A program made the translations under genes and the position numbers. Shown piece after piece: positions 20,007 through 29,421 of a stretch of 64,000 nucleotides of DNA (positions are counted from its first letter, which is position 1; each line of letters opens with the position of its first letter). Origin of the DNA: Aestuariibacter sp. (lineage in GTDB: Bacteria; Pseudomonadota; Gammaproteobacteria; Enterobacterales; Alteromonadaceae); the NCBI GenBank assembly GCA_017794925.1, contig CP051238.1:1225186-1289185 (forward strand), read 5' to 3'. The notes under the pieces are model-generated. The model made no database searches. It saw only the letters and a program-made list of their open reading frames with translations, and was not told the origin of the DNA.

Positions 20007-20591
20007 ATGGTCGATTTATCTGCCTACCAGGGCATTGTTTTCGATATGGATGGCACGCTGGTCGATTCTATGCCGTCGCACATGGTGGCCTGGGAGCGCG
20101 CATGTAACGCGTTTGGCTATCCGTTTGATGCAGACTATATGAACTCCCTGGGTGGAGTGCCCACGCAACAAACTGTCGTAATACTGAACGAAAAATTCGG
20201 CATGGATCACGATCCGAAGGCTGTGGCAAAGTTCAAGCGCGAGGCATGGGAAACCATGGATCTTGAGCCTGTACTGATCCCGTCTACCATGGCGGTGTTT
20301 GAGCATTATCGTCCAACCCTGTCGATTGGTATCGGGACCGGCGCAGAGCGACCTCACGCCGAACACCTGCTGGCAAAACACGGGCTGTTGGCGCGAATTG
20401 ATTCGCTGGTTACCGCCTCCGATGTAACACACGGAAAACCGCATCCTGAAACGTTTTTAACGGTTGCCGAACAAATGGGTGTAGCACCACAACATTGTGT
20501 TGTGTTTGAAGACACCGAGATTGGCTACCAGGCCGCCAGAGATGCGGGAATGGATTGTATTATGGTGAAACAGGGCGAAATTCAGCGCTAA
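20007..20591 (+). CDS. HAD-superfamily sugar-phosphate phosphatase (YqaB-like)
   Basis: A 194-residue HAD subfamily IA hydrolase. Motif I is VFDMDGTLVDS near the N-terminus, with the nucleophile and acid Asp in DxD. Motif II is IGTG, motif III is K in HGKPHPETF, and motif IV is FEDTEIGYQAA. The cap and length resemble E. coli YqaB (fructose-1-phosphatase) and beta-phosphoglucomutases. Placed after araBDA and preceded by its own operator-like site, it may remove toxic or misphosphorylated pentose phosphates; this role is inference. It has a good ribosome binding site (AAGGAG). Confidence 0.8.
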   Translation: MVDLSAYQGIVFDMDGTLVDSMPSHMVAWERACNAFGYPFDADYMNSLGGVPTQQTVVILNEKFGMDHDPKAVAKFKREAWETMDLEPVLIPSTMAVFEHYRPTLSIGIGTGAERPHAEHLLAKHGLLARIDSLVTASDVTHGKPHPETFLTVAEQMGVAPQHCVVFEDTEIGYQAARDAGMDCIMVKQGEIQR

Positions 20592-20604
20592 CCTCAGGAT
20601 TAAC

Positions 20605-20643
20605 ACAGACGTGTTTCCCGTTCCAACAGCGGAACACGTCTGT
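20605..20643. terminator. Long hairpin after the HAD gene
   Basis: ACAGACGTGTT (20605-20615) pairs with AACACGTCTGT (20633-20643). No T run follows, so its role as a terminator is unsure. Confidence 0.4.
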
Positions 20644-20680
20644 CACTTAGCTGAATCATTACTTGCATTCCCTGTTATAA

Positions 20681-20697
20681 TTGTAATATAAAAGTAT
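20681..20697. promoter_or_regulatory. AT-rich operator-like site upstream of galM
   Basis: TTGTAATATAAAAGTAT lies 11-27 bp before the galM ATG and resembles the sites upstream of tkt and the GPH symporter in its TGTA...AGTAT arms. It is the weakest member of the set. Confidence 0.3.
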
Positions 20698-20707
20698 AAA
20701 AATAATT

Positions 20708-21928
20708 ATGGGAATGTTAACCATGTCTACGCTTTCGCTTACTTCAATACGTCCTGAACAACTATTTACTGCCTCCGGTAACCGCGCTAAGTGGCTTCTG
20801 GCGGGTGTATTGTCACTTACCTTTGGCTGCAGCAGCCAGGTGATGGCACAAAAAGGACAAACAATGACAACGACTCCCTCTGCAACAATCAGTGCTTATG
20901 GTGTGCTAAGCAACGCAACACCGGTTAAGCAAGTCACGCTTAAAAACAGCAATAACATCGAAATCGATGTCATCAGTTATGGTGGCATTATCACTCGCAT
21001 GTCTGTGCCAGATGCAAAAGGCAACAACGGAAACATCGTGTATGGGTTTGATTCACTGTCAGACTACGAAACAAAAAACCCGTACTTTGGTGCATTGATT
21101 GGCCGTTATGGCAACCGCATTAAAGACGCTAAGTTCTCGTTGTTTGGTACCGAGTATCAGTTGGCGACGAATGACGGTGAAAACCACCTTCACGGCGGGG
21201 TGCAGGGTTTTGATAAAAAAGTCTGGAACATGGAGCCGTTTGCGACAAAAAATAGCGCCGGTGTGAAATTAACACTGGTTAGTCCCGATGGCGACCAGGG
21301 TTACCCTGGCGAGTTGACCACAGTCGTCACTTACACGCTGACTGACGACAACACGCTGGACATGCAGTTTATTGCTACGACTGACGCGCCAACCATTGTT
21401 AATCTGACCCAGCATACGTATTTCAACCTTGCTGGCCAAGGCGACATTCTGGATCACGAATTAACCATTAACAGTGCAGCCATTACCCCGGTTGACAGTG
21501 GTTTGATTCCTACCGGTGAACTCATGCCTGTTTCTGGAACCGCATTTGATTTCACGTCAGCCAAAGCCATTGGACAAGACATCGGTGATAGCCATAAGCA
21601 GTTAGCGTTAGGTAAGGGTTATGATCACAACTATGTGCTGAAAGACCAGCCGGATGACACGCTAATTGAAGCCGCCTCTGTTTATGATCCTAAATCAGGT
21701 CGAATTTTGCGTGTGCTTACCGAAGAGCCTGCCGTACAGTTTTACTCAGGTAACTTCCTGGATGGCGCAACCAGCGGAATGGGGCAACAACATATTTTCC
21801 GCGGTGCATTCTGTCTTGAGCCTCAGCATTACCCGGATTCGCCCAATCAATCAGCATTCCCAAGCACGACACTGCTGCCAGGGGAAGTCTATTCAACGCG
21901 CATTGTCTATGCGTTTGATGCCAAGTAA
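20708..21928 (+). CDS. galM: Exported aldose 1-epimerase (mutarotase)
   Basis: A galactose-mutarotase-fold enzyme that interconverts alpha and beta anomers of aldoses. Family signatures: ISYGGIITRMSVPD, GRYGNRIKDAKF, NDGENHLHGGVQGFDKKVW, and the catalytic-His region NLTQHTYFNLAGQGDILDH. At 406 residues it is longer than cytoplasmic E. coli GalM (346) because of an N-terminal extension with a hydrophobic stretch (LLAGVLSLTFGCSSQVMA), either a poor lipobox at the Cys or a signal peptidase I site after VMA. It is thus periplasmic. It is followed closely by the GH97 and GH43-RICIN genes, so it probably supplies the right anomer of arabinose or galactose for uptake or isomerisation. Confidence 0.88.
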   Translation: MGMLTMSTLSLTSIRPEQLFTASGNRAKWLLAGVLSLTFGCSSQVMAQKGQTMTTTPSATISAYGVLSNATPVKQVTLKNSNNIEIDVISYGGIITRMSVPDAKGNNGNIVYGFDSLSDYETKNPYFGALIGRYGNRIKDAKFSLFGTEYQLATNDGENHLHGGVQGFDKKVWNMEPFATKNSAGVKLTLVSPDGDQGYPGELTTVVTYTLTDDNTLDMQFIATTDAPTIVNLTQHTYFNLAGQGDILDHELTINSAAITPVDSGLIPTGELMPVSGTAFDFTSAKAIGQDIGDSHKQLALGKGYDHNYVLKDQPDDTLIEAASVYDPKSGRILRVLTEEPAVQFYSGNFLDGATSGMGQQHIFRGAFCLEPQHYPDSPNQSAFPSTTLLPGEVYSTRIVYAFDAK

Positions 21929-21943
21929 CTAGAGTTAGTAATA

Positions 21944-23908
21944 ATGTGGCAACGTACTATTCAACTGATACTGGCGGTGTCTCTCACCGCCGCCGTGTCT
22001 GGCTCGGCTTGGGCGAAAGCTGTCGTCAGTTTACCCAGTCCTAATCACCAGCTAAGTGCTCAGGTTTCACTCAATAACCAAAATGCGTTGGTGTATCAGG
22101 TGAAGCGCAGAGGTGAGCCTGTCATTCAACCGTCTTCGCTTGGCCTGACGCTAGCCAACTCGGCCTTCTCCAGCGACCTGCAGTTGAAAAGCGTCAGTGA
22201 TGTACGTGCTATAGAATCTTCATACAGTCTGATTCACGGCAAGAAAAGTGAGATTGTGTATCAGGCCAATGAAGTGCTGGTCAGTGTCATCAATGCCCGC
22301 GGTGATGTGCTGGGAGTCAGATTGCGGATGAGCAACGACGGTCTGGCATTCCGCTATGAATTGATGGGCAAATCTACGGATACCCGTGTGGTGATCAGTG
22401 AACAAACCAGCTATGGCATGTTTGCTGAAACGCTGGGGTGGCTGCAACCAAAAGCGGCAGCGCAGTCGGGCTGGATGAATACCAACCCATCTTATGAAGA
22501 AGAGTATCAACACGGTCTTGTGGGTAAGATGACGCCGCAGTTCGATAACGGATGGGTCTATCCAGCGTTGTTCAAATACAAGGATACGTATCTTGTTGTC
22601 AGTGAAGCCGGCATTACCAATGGCTATGCTGCCACACATATGGAAAGCGACGAGTTAGGTAAGTTTGTACTTACTTTCCCTCACCCGGCTGAAACTGTCA
22701 CTAACGGCCAGTTATTACCTGAGCATACATTGCCTTTTACCTCGCCATGGCGATTGCTGTTAGTGGGTGATTTGAGCACGATCGCCGCGTCAACACTGGG
22801 TACAGATGTCGCTCATTCGTCCGTACTCAATGATACGGATTTTATAAAGCCCGGACCCGCAGCCTGGAGTTGGGGATTACTGAAAGATGAATCCGTCAAT
22901 ACTGCAACTCAGCGTGAGTTTATTGATTATGCGGCTGACATGCACTGGCCTTATGTACTGGTGGACGTAAACTGGGACCAGAATATTGGCTATGACGGTA
23001 TTGCCAAACTGTCAAAACACGCTGCATCTAAAAACGTGCGTTTATGGTTGTGGTACAACTCTTCAGGACACTGGAATCAGACGGTGTATAGTCCCAAAGG
23101 GCAACTGCTTACACAGGCTGACCGCCGCAAGGAATTTGCACGTCTGCAAGAGATGGGTATTGCCGGCGTAAAAATAGATTTCTTCCCGGGGGACGGTGCG
23201 TCGGTATGGGAGTACTTCAAAGCCATACTTCAAGATGCTGCAGATTACGAACTGATGGTGAATTTTCACGGTGTAACATTGCCACGCGGATTGCAACGTG
23301 AATTCCCCAACCTAATGACGGCGGAAGGAATTAAAGGTCAGGAAATGATTACCTTCTTCCAGGACTTTGCAGACCGTCAGGCATATCATGCTTCGTTGTT
23401 ACCTTTTACCCGGAATTTATTCGACCCGATGGACTTTACGCCTACGGTATTGGGTGACATTCCCAATATTGAGCGAAAGACGACGAATGTGTTTGAACTG
23501 GCTGAAACGGTATTGTTTTATTCAGGTGTACAGCACATTGTGACCACGCCTGCGCAAATGCCATTAGTTGAACCGCACGTGAAGCAGTTCTTGCAAACAT
23601 TCCCAACAAGCTGGGACGACACACAACTCATTTCCGCCTACCCGGGCAAGTACATTGTGTTGGCTCGAGAGTCCCAATGTCAGTGGTACATCGCCGGGAT
23701 AAATGCACAAGCAACATCACAGCAAGTCGTGATATCGGCGGATGACTATCCACTGGTCGACGCCACCTTGCTTGTAACTGGCGACAATGCACGACAAACC
23801 CTTATTAAAACCTTGCCAGCAGGCGATCTTCAATTAACTTTATCTACAAACGATGGGTTTGTGTTGACGACACAAAGAGAGAGTACCAATGATTGTAAAG
23901 TCGATTAA
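21944..23908 (+). CDS. GH97 glycoside hydrolase (retaining type)
   Basis: A 654-residue secreted enzyme with a signal peptide (residues 1-25, SGSAWA end). It has the GH97 layout: an N-terminal beta-super-sandwich, a catalytic TIM barrel starting near WSWGLL...FIDYAADMHW, and a C-terminal beta domain. GH97 has inverting alpha-glucosidases and retaining enzymes with an Asp nucleophile. D412 in GVKIDFF together with E461 in TAEGIKGQE fits the retaining group, which includes alpha-galactosidases and beta-L-arabinopyranosidases. In an arabinose locus the pyranosidase activity is attractive but unproven. It begins 15 bp after galM and overlaps the next gene by 20 bp, so the three genes are one operon. 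Confidence 0.82.
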   Translation: MWQRTIQLILAVSLTAAVSGSAWAKAVVSLPSPNHQLSAQVSLNNQNALVYQVKRRGEPVIQPSSLGLTLANSAFSSDLQLKSVSDVRAIESSYSLIHGKKSEIVYQANEVLVSVINARGDVLGVRLRMSNDGLAFRYELMGKSTDTRVVISEQTSYGMFAETLGWLQPKAAAQSGWMNTNPSYEEEYQHGLVGKMTPQFDNGWVYPALFKYKDTYLVVSEAGITNGYAATHMESDELGKFVLTFPHPAETVTNGQLLPEHTLPFTSPWRLLLVGDLSTIAASTLGTDVAHSSVLNDTDFIKPGPAAWSWGLLKDESVNTATQREFIDYAADMHWPYVLVDVNWDQNIGYDGIAKLSKHAASKNVRLWLWYNSSGHWNQTVYSPKGQLLTQADRRKEFARLQEMGIAGVKIDFFPGDGASVWEYFKAILQDAADYELMVNFHGVTLPRGLQREFPNLMTAEGIKGQEMITFFQDFADRQAYHASLLPFTRNLFDPMDFTPTVLGDIPNIERKTTNVFELAETVLFYSGVQHIVTTPAQMPLVEPHVKQFLQTFPTSWDDTQLISAYPGKYIVLARESQCQWYIAGINAQATSQQVVISADDYPLVDATLLVTGDNARQTLIKTLPAGDLQLTLSTNDGFVLTTQRESTNDCKVD

Positions 23909-25793
23909 ACGGCTGACTACCGCGGCCTTGTTACTGGCCGTACTAGGCGGATGTAGTAGTACCGCGCCAGAAGCTCAAACTACAACTAAGCAACCAGACA
24001 ATGTTGCTACTGAAGCGTCAGGCATCTTTACTAATCCGTTATTTCCTAATGGTGCCGATCCGTGGTTGGAATACTGGGATGGTAATTATTACCTCACCAC
24101 CACTACCTGGACATCACAGCTGGTAATGCGTAAATCGCCTACATTGGCGGGTTTGGCTGATGCCACACCCGTCAACGTATGGTCATCTACTGACCCGGAT
24201 CGCTGCTGTAACTTCTGGGCGTTCGAATTTCACCGCTTGAAAGGCCCGAACGGATTCCGTTGGTACATGATGTATACCGCTGGTCAGGATGGCACGTTGG
24301 ATCACCAGCACCTGAATGTGCTGGAAAGTGTTGGCGACGACCCAATGGGGCCATATCAGTACAAAGGCGCATTAATGCCCAACGTATGGAATATTGACGG
24401 AAATTACCTCGAACACAACGGCAAACTCTATGTGATTTATTCACAGTGGCGTGGAGATACCCAGCTCAATATTATCGCCGAGATGGAAAACCCTTGGACA
24501 TTAAAGGCCGGCCAACCACATACCGTGCTGACTACGCCTGAACTGGATTGGGAAATCAGCGGTCGTAAGGTAACAGAAGGAGCGGAAATCCTTCAACGTA
24601 ACGGCCGTACTTTCATGACTTACTCGGCCAGCTTCTGCAATACGCCAGACTATAAGCTGGGCTTGTTGGAACTGGTGGGTGATGATCCTATGAATCGTGA
24701 ACACTGGACAAAATATCCGGAGCCCGTATTCAGTCGCACCGAAACCGTATTCGGGCCGGGCCACAATGGTTTCTTTACTTCGCCCGATGGCAAAGAAGAC
24801 TGGTTGGTGTATCACGGCAATGACTCAGTTGAGCATGGCTGTAGTGCGACGCGTTCACTGCGCGCTCAAAAATTTACCTGGAATGAAGACGGCACTCCGC
24901 AATTTGGTGAGCCTCTGACACCAGGCGTTGAAGTGGCACCGCCGGGTGGCGAAAACGGCCCACTGGTGACAAGAGTACAAGGTCAGCGCTATCAATTAGT
25001 GAATGCGACCAGTGAGTTGTGCCTGGACATCTCCTCTGACCCGCAGGACAACCGCGCAGTACAACGCCAGTGTGCGGGTACCAATGGACAGTGGGTGCTG
25101 GACTCAACTACAGACGGCTTTGTGCGGTTAGCAAATCGCGAGGACAGTAAGTTCCTTGAAGTGGCTGCTTGCAGCACCGCTGACAATGCACGCGTGCAGT
25201 CTGCGGCATGGCGTAACAATTACTGTCAGCAATGGGAGGTCGCGTCAGGTATTGATGGTAACGTGACAATCACTAATCGTTATTCTGGCAAGCCCTTAGC
25301 GGTTGCGGGATGTTCGGCATCTGCTAATCAGGCGGTATTACAGCAAAATGCAGACAGTGCCTGTAACCAATGGCAGCTTCGTCCGGTAGGTGAGGTCGCA
25401 CTAATGAGTCAGCAAAGTGGCAAAGCGATTACCGCTGACGACGATAATGTAGTGCAGCGCGCGTTTAATTATTTGGATGAACAGACCTGGGTGTTCCAGC
25501 CTACGGATACGGGTTACCTGCAATTAAAAGTAGAAGCGGACAGCGCGCAATGCCTGGGAGTTGTAAATAACCAGGTCGTGCCTGGCGCGAATATAGACAT
25601 GGTGAACTGCGACAATAAAACCGCTCAATGGCGATTAGCGCCTGTTGAGGGCGGCGGTATGATGCTCTTTAACCGTTATACCCGTTTACCGCTGGGACTA
25701 ACAGACTGTGGTTTAGCTGAGCAAACTAACATTGCCCAGCAGCCTGATTTGGCGACGCGCTGTCAGGTATTCCATTTACGCGAACCCAATTAA
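23889..25793 (+). CDS. GH43 lipoprotein with RICIN-type lectin domains
   Basis: A 634-residue surface lipoprotein: lipobox VLGGC with Cys22, a GH43 five-blade propeller (about residues 45-360), then beta-trefoil lectin repeats to the end. Catalytic residues visible are D57 (base, in GADPWL), D170 (pKa modulator, in WNIDGNY) and E230 (acid, in KVTEGAE). The C-terminal part repeats QxW motifs (NGQWVL, CQQWEV, CNQWQL, TAQWRL) typical of RICIN/CBM13 modules, probably two trefoils. Most likely it is an alpha-L-arabinofuranosidase acting on polymer-bound arabinose side chains, since GH43 propellers of this pattern are exo-arabinofuranosidases. Its start lies 20 bp inside the GH97 gene. Confidence 0.85.
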   Translation: MIVKSIKRLTTAALLLAVLGGCSSTAPEAQTTTKQPDNVATEASGIFTNPLFPNGADPWLEYWDGNYYLTTTTWTSQLVMRKSPTLAGLADATPVNVWSSTDPDRCCNFWAFEFHRLKGPNGFRWYMMYTAGQDGTLDHQHLNVLESVGDDPMGPYQYKGALMPNVWNIDGNYLEHNGKLYVIYSQWRGDTQLNIIAEMENPWTLKAGQPHTVLTTPELDWEISGRKVTEGAEILQRNGRTFMTYSASFCNTPDYKLGLLELVGDDPMNREHWTKYPEPVFSRTETVFGPGHNGFFTSPDGKEDWLVYHGNDSVEHGCSATRSLRAQKFTWNEDGTPQFGEPLTPGVEVAPPGGENGPLVTRVQGQRYQLVNATSELCLDISSDPQDNRAVQRQCAGTNGQWVLDSTTDGFVRLANREDSKFLEVAACSTADNARVQSAAWRNNYCQQWEVASGIDGNVTITNRYSGKPLAVAGCSASANQAVLQQNADSACNQWQLRPVGEVALMSQQSGKAITADDDNVVQRAFNYLDEQTWVFQPTDTGYLQLKVEADSAQCLGVVNNQVVPGANIDMVNCDNKTAQWRLAPVEGGGMMLFNRYTRLPLGLTDCGLAEQTNIAQQPDLATRCQVFHLREPN

Positions 25794-25846
25794 TCAATGT
25801 TTTGTGTTGCCCGGTAGTTTACCGGTCAACCAACCTTGTTGTGCTA

Positions 25847-25887
25847 GGGGTGGTACCGAGTAGGGCGGTGCTGCCCCTTCTTTTTTC
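25847..25887 (+). terminator. Rho-independent terminator of the galM-GH97-GH43 operon
   Basis: GGGG...CCCC outer stem with an inner GTACCG/CGGTGC stem (25847-25877), followed by TTCTTTTTTC. Confidence 0.75.
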
Positions 25888-26021
25888 TGGTCGGGTTTGT
25901 CATTATCTCAGTGGGCAAGTGCTAAATTAATTGATAGGCTGATACTCAAAACTTCAAGTAGCCTCTATACTTATGGTATGAGCGTTCATTTTCAGCGGAA
26001 TTCATTTTGGCAAGGACTCGC

Positions 26022-26882
26022 ATGCGCTATCGCATTTCTCTATCTGTCTTGACCGGCTTTTTCATCCTGTTGTTATCGGGATGCGTCATAAACGTTACGC
26101 CACAAAATCTTATTTATCAGTCTCCTGGTGTGGAAAAACTGGATTTGACTCACTTTCAGGGAAAGGCCTTTAAAGAGGGGATTTCCGTTGCAGTAAAACC
26201 GGTAACTGTCACCGGTGTCAGAGGGAATCAAATCCGCGGTGTTCAGGCGTTGTATCATGGTGCAAAGGCGAACATTGTATTGTTTGGCGGCAATGGTTCT
26301 ACCATCAACAAATCAGCCAGCAAATTACATCGTTTGGGAAGTATCCCTGCCAATGTCATCTGGTTTGACTATCCGGGAGCGGGCATTAGCGATAAACCTC
26401 AGGATATGAATTCTGATTTCATGTTGCAGGATGCGCTGGCTATTTATGATTATGCGGCAGAGGCTCTGCGTAATGATAAGCCCATACTGGTTCACGGCGT
26501 TGAACTGGGGAGCGCCGTTGCTACTCACATTGCATTAAAACGCAAACCTGATGGGTTGATTCTGGAAGGTCCCGTAGTAAACCTGACTCAGCTCATTTAC
26601 GACAACTCGCCCGGCTGGTCTGCGTGGCTCACTCGTTACAAACTGTCAGATAGTCTGAAAGCGGTTGATAATGCGTACCAGGTCGGCAGTTACAAAGGAC
26701 CCTTGTTGGTCATCGTCGGCGAGAAAGATCGTAAGACCCCACCCAAATACAGCGAAATTCTGTATCGTGTGTCTCCTTCCGACAATAAAAACCTGGTTGT
26801 CGTGGAAGGGGCTGAGCACAATAACGTGCTGACCTCGCCTATTGCTGTAGAAGCCTACCAGGCATTCATTAAGAGCCTGTAA
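26022..26882 (+). CDS. Alpha/beta-hydrolase-fold lipoprotein lacking the Ser nucleophile
   Basis: A lipoprotein (lipobox LLSGC, Cys21) with an alpha/beta hydrolase domain of the type annotated as BAAT/acyl-CoA thioesterase or serine aminopeptidase. The nucleophile elbow should be GxSxG but reads G159-V-E161-L-G163, with GAA clear in the DNA; the acid D236 (GEKDRK) and H266 (GAEHNN) remain. It is therefore probably not a conventional serine hydrolase: either a binding protein or an enzyme with changed chemistry. The ATG at 26022 is preferred over the TTG at 26007 because AAGGA sits just upstream. It is a single gene ending at a small hairpin. Confidence 0.75.
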   Translation: MRYRISLSVLTGFFILLLSGCVINVTPQNLIYQSPGVEKLDLTHFQGKAFKEGISVAVKPVTVTGVRGNQIRGVQALYHGAKANIVLFGGNGSTINKSASKLHRLGSIPANVIWFDYPGAGISDKPQDMNSDFMLQDALAIYDYAAEALRNDKPILVHGVELGSAVATHIALKRKPDGLILEGPVVNLTQLIYDNSPGWSAWLTRYKLSDSLKAVDNAYQVGSYKGPLLVIVGEKDRKTPPKYSEILYRVSPSDNKNLVVVEGAEHNNVLTSPIAVEAYQAFIKSL

Positions 26883-26891
26883 TCGTTATCG

Positions 26892-26913
26892 AAGGGCAAC
26901 AATTTTTGCCCTT
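26892..26913 (+). terminator. Short hairpin after the hydrolase-like gene
   Basis: AAGGGCAA pairs with TTGCCCTT across a 6-base loop; only a weak T tract follows. Confidence 0.45.
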
Positions 26914-26998
26914 TAAATTTCACCTTCTTTTCACTCCCGTACACTATTATGGCGGTTTTCAACACCGGGCTACTTAGACCCAAATATCGGGATATAAC

Positions 26999-27646
26999 AT
27001 GAATAAAAATGGAATCTGTGCTTTTGCACTGAGTGTTGCTGCACTCGTGCCTAACGCGCATGCTGATAACAACAATTGGTTTGTAGAAGGTGCCGCTTTT
27101 ACCAGTTTGTATAACTACAACGAGAGTGATGCACGTGAGGAGCTGCCAGAGAGCGTGACCCAAAATCTTGGGGAGACTGAACTGAGTGGCAGTGACAATG
27201 ATCTGGTTAATTACCAACTTGCATTGGGCTACTATCTAACGCCAGAGACCAGTGTAAAATTCGCATACGCTGGTGGCATTGAACTGGGATTTTTAGATGG
27301 GGTATTCTGTTTATTTTGTTCAGAGGACACTGAGCGCTATGATACCAATGCAGACCTGACTATCCTCACGGCAGAAGCGACGCATCGGTTCTATCAAATC
27401 AGTGAGTCTTTCCATGTTTATGGCAAAGCAGGTGTTGCTTATTATTCCATTGACGCTACAACCAGACAGTTGCAGTCGTCCGAGTGGACGCCAACAGGCA
27501 GTAATACCACCAACAAGTGGGGGGTACTGGGTGGATTGGGAGTGGCCTGGGATATCACCGATAACTTTTCTTTAAACGGCGGTGTGAGTCTGCATCAGTT
27601 TATGACCATGAAACAGTACAGTGTTACCGCAGAATACCGGTTTTAA
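26999..27646 (+). CDS. Outer-membrane beta-barrel protein
   Basis: A 215-residue protein with a signal peptide (residues 1-22, NAHA end). It has alternating amphipathic strands rich in Tyr/Trp/Gly (LALGYYLTPETSVKFAYAGG, FHVYGKAGVAYYS, VLGGLGVAWDITDNFSLNGG) and a C-terminal Phe (YSVTAEYRF), the BAM targeting signal. This suggests an eight-stranded OmpA/OmpW-like barrel. A CLFC pair in one loop (FCLFCSED) may form a disulfide. The function is unknown and it stands alone. Confidence 0.72.
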   Translation: MNKNGICAFALSVAALVPNAHADNNNWFVEGAAFTSLYNYNESDAREELPESVTQNLGETELSGSDNDLVNYQLALGYYLTPETSVKFAYAGGIELGFLDGVFCLFCSEDTERYDTNADLTILTAEATHRFYQISESFHVYGKAGVAYYSIDATTRQLQSSEWTPTGSNTTNKWGVLGGLGVAWDITDNFSLNGGVSLHQFMTMKQYSVTAEYRF

Positions 27647-27651
27647 TCCGA

Positions 27652-29421
27652 TCAACTCAACTTATTAAGGGCGTTACTCAACTCCTGAATACGTGTTTTT
27701 GTGCTGTCTACCAGGCTGCCAATTTCTGCTGCAGAATTGGCTGACCGGGTAGCCAGCGTTCTGACTTCGTCGGCAACGACGGCGAAGCCGCGACCAAGTT
27801 CGCCAGCTCTGGCTGCCTCAATAGCAGCATTAAGTGCTAACAAACTGGTTTGGTCGGCAATACTGTTAATCGTTCCGTTAATTTCACCGATCTGGTCGCT
27901 GGACGTCATAACGGCTTCCATGGCGGTACTGGTTGTCTTTCTGGCGTCGCGTTCTACAGTGGCATCTTTGACAAAAGCGGTATAGCCAATTTTTCCGCCA
28001 ACCTGAATTTTCGACAGTGACAGGATACCGGTAAGCTTTTCTCCGTTTTTGCGCTCAATACTGACTTCGCGAGTGGTACCAATAATTTTGTCGACACCGG
28101 TTTCGCGATTGGCATTAACGAGGCTGTCATGCTGAGGCTGAATCGCTAACGGTACCAGCATTTTTACGTTCTGACCCAGCACTTCATCACGAGAATAACC
28201 CCATAGCGTTTCTGCTGCTTTATTGAAGAAAGTAACAAGGTTCTGATCGTCAATAGTCACAACGGCATCTAATGCCTGCTCAAGGGTTTGATTAATGATT
28301 TCGCGGTTTTCACGATCAGCCGTGATGTCTTTTACGAAAGCCGTGTACAGAATACGTGAATCCAGCCGCACTTTTGACAACGACAAACTTGCCCATACTT
28401 TGCGACGGTCTTTGCGCTCTATTTCTACTTCCCTATGCGTACCCACAATTTTATCAACGCCTGTTTTGCGGTTTGTGTTTACATAGTTGTCGTGGTTGGC
28501 CTGATATATTGTTGGGACCAGCATTTTTACGTTTTGGCCAATGACTTCATGCTGACTGTAACCCCAGAGTCTTTCTGCAGCAGCGTTGTAGAATGTAATT
28601 AAGTTATTTTCGTCGATAGTGACGACAGCATCTAACGCCTGTTCCAACGTTTGGTTGATAATTTCGGCGCTTTCACGTTCTTTGGTGATGTCCTTAACAA
28701 AGGCGGTATAGATATGTTGGTCGCCGACTTCTACTTTAGAGAGCGATAAATTTCCCCACAAAGTGGTACCGTCCTTACGTTCAATCTGAACATCGCGGCT
28801 GGTGCCGACGATTTTGTCTTCTCCGGTAGTCCGGTTTGCATTCACAAAACCATCGTGTTGCGATTGAATTACCTGTGGTACCAGCATTTTTACGTTCTGG
28901 CCCAGTACTTCATCCCGTGAATAGCCCCACATTTCTTCCGCAGCGCGATTGAAAAAAGTGACACAGTTGTTTTGATCAATGGTGACAACCGCATCTAATG
29001 CCTGCTCCAGTGTCTGGTTTATGACTTCCCGAACACTGCGCTCTTTTGTGATGTCCTTAACAAAGGCGGTATAAAGAATCTGCTTGCCTACCTTTACTTT
29101 AGACAACGATAAACTTCCCCAGGCTTTAGCCCCATCCTTTCTCTCTATCTCGACTTCACGACTGGTGCCTACGATTTTGTCCCGACCGGTCGTTCTGTTG
29201 GCGTTGACGAATTGATCATGCTGGGGCTGAATCATTCTTGGTACCAGCATCTTTACGTTCTTGCCGAGGACTTCGTCTGCGCGATACCCCCAAAACATTT
29301 CTGCGGCTTTATTAAAAAACGTCACATTGTTCTGGGAATCGATACTGACTACAGCATCAACAGCCTGAGAAAGGATCTCTTCATACTTCTTTGCAGAAGA
29401 TGAAAGCAGTTGGTCTAACAC
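27652..29421 (-). CDS. Soluble chemotaxis-type protein with four tandem PAS domains
   Basis: A 589-residue protein without membrane segments. Four PAS domains of 121 residues each begin near residues 22, 143, 264 and 385; each has DAVV(S/T)ID, FWGY/LWGY, NVKMLVP and YTAFVKD(I/A)T. The end (about 505-589) holds only the hairpin tip of a methyl-accepting chemotaxis signalling domain ([18 protein letters not shown]), enough to touch CheA/CheW but without long methylation helices. PAS domains of this kind sense redox, oxygen or small ligands. The start is GTG at 29421 with AAGGTGG upstream. It is not in an operon. Confidence 0.85.
   Translation of the reverse strand: MLDQLLSSSAKKYEEILSQAVDAVVSIDSQNNVTFFNKAAEMFWGYRADEVLGKNVKMLVPRMIQPQHDQFVNANRTTGRDKIVGTSREVEIERKDGAKAWGSLSLSKVKVGKQILYTAFVKDITKERSVREVINQTLEQALDAVVTIDQNNCVTFFNRAAEEMWGYSRDEVLGQNVKMLVPQVIQSQHDGFVNANRTTGEDKIVGTSRDVQIERKDGTTLWGNLSLSKVEVGDQHIYTAFVKDITKERESAEIINQTLEQALDAVVTIDENNLITFYNAAAERLWGYSQHEVIGQNVKMLVPTIYQANHDNYVNTNRKTGVDKIVGTHREVEIERKDRRKVWASLSLSKVRLDSRILYTAFVKDITADRENREIINQTLEQALDAVVTIDDQNLVTFFNKAAETLWGYSRDEVLGQNVKMLVPLAIQPQHDSLVNANRETGVDKIIGTTREVSIERKNGEKLTGILSLSKIQVGGKIGYTAFVKDATVERDARKTTSTAMEAVMTSSDQIGEINGTINSIADQTSLLALNAAIEAARAGELGRGFAVVADEVRTLATRSANSAAEIGSLVDSTKTRIQELSNALNKLS
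27907..29358 (-). repeat. Four 363-bp tandem repeats encoding PAS domains
   Basis: Units at about 28996-29358, 28633-28995, 28270-28632 and 27907-28269 encode near-identical 121-residue PAS segments in exact register. This points to recent internal duplication and a substrate for copy-number change by recombination. Confidence 0.8.

Noticed and set aside
26855..27217. 120-codon minus-strand ORF over the promoter and start of the beta-barrel gene
   Set aside because: It overlaps the plus-strand coding signal, has no recognisable domain or ribosome binding site, and its composition fits a shadow frame.
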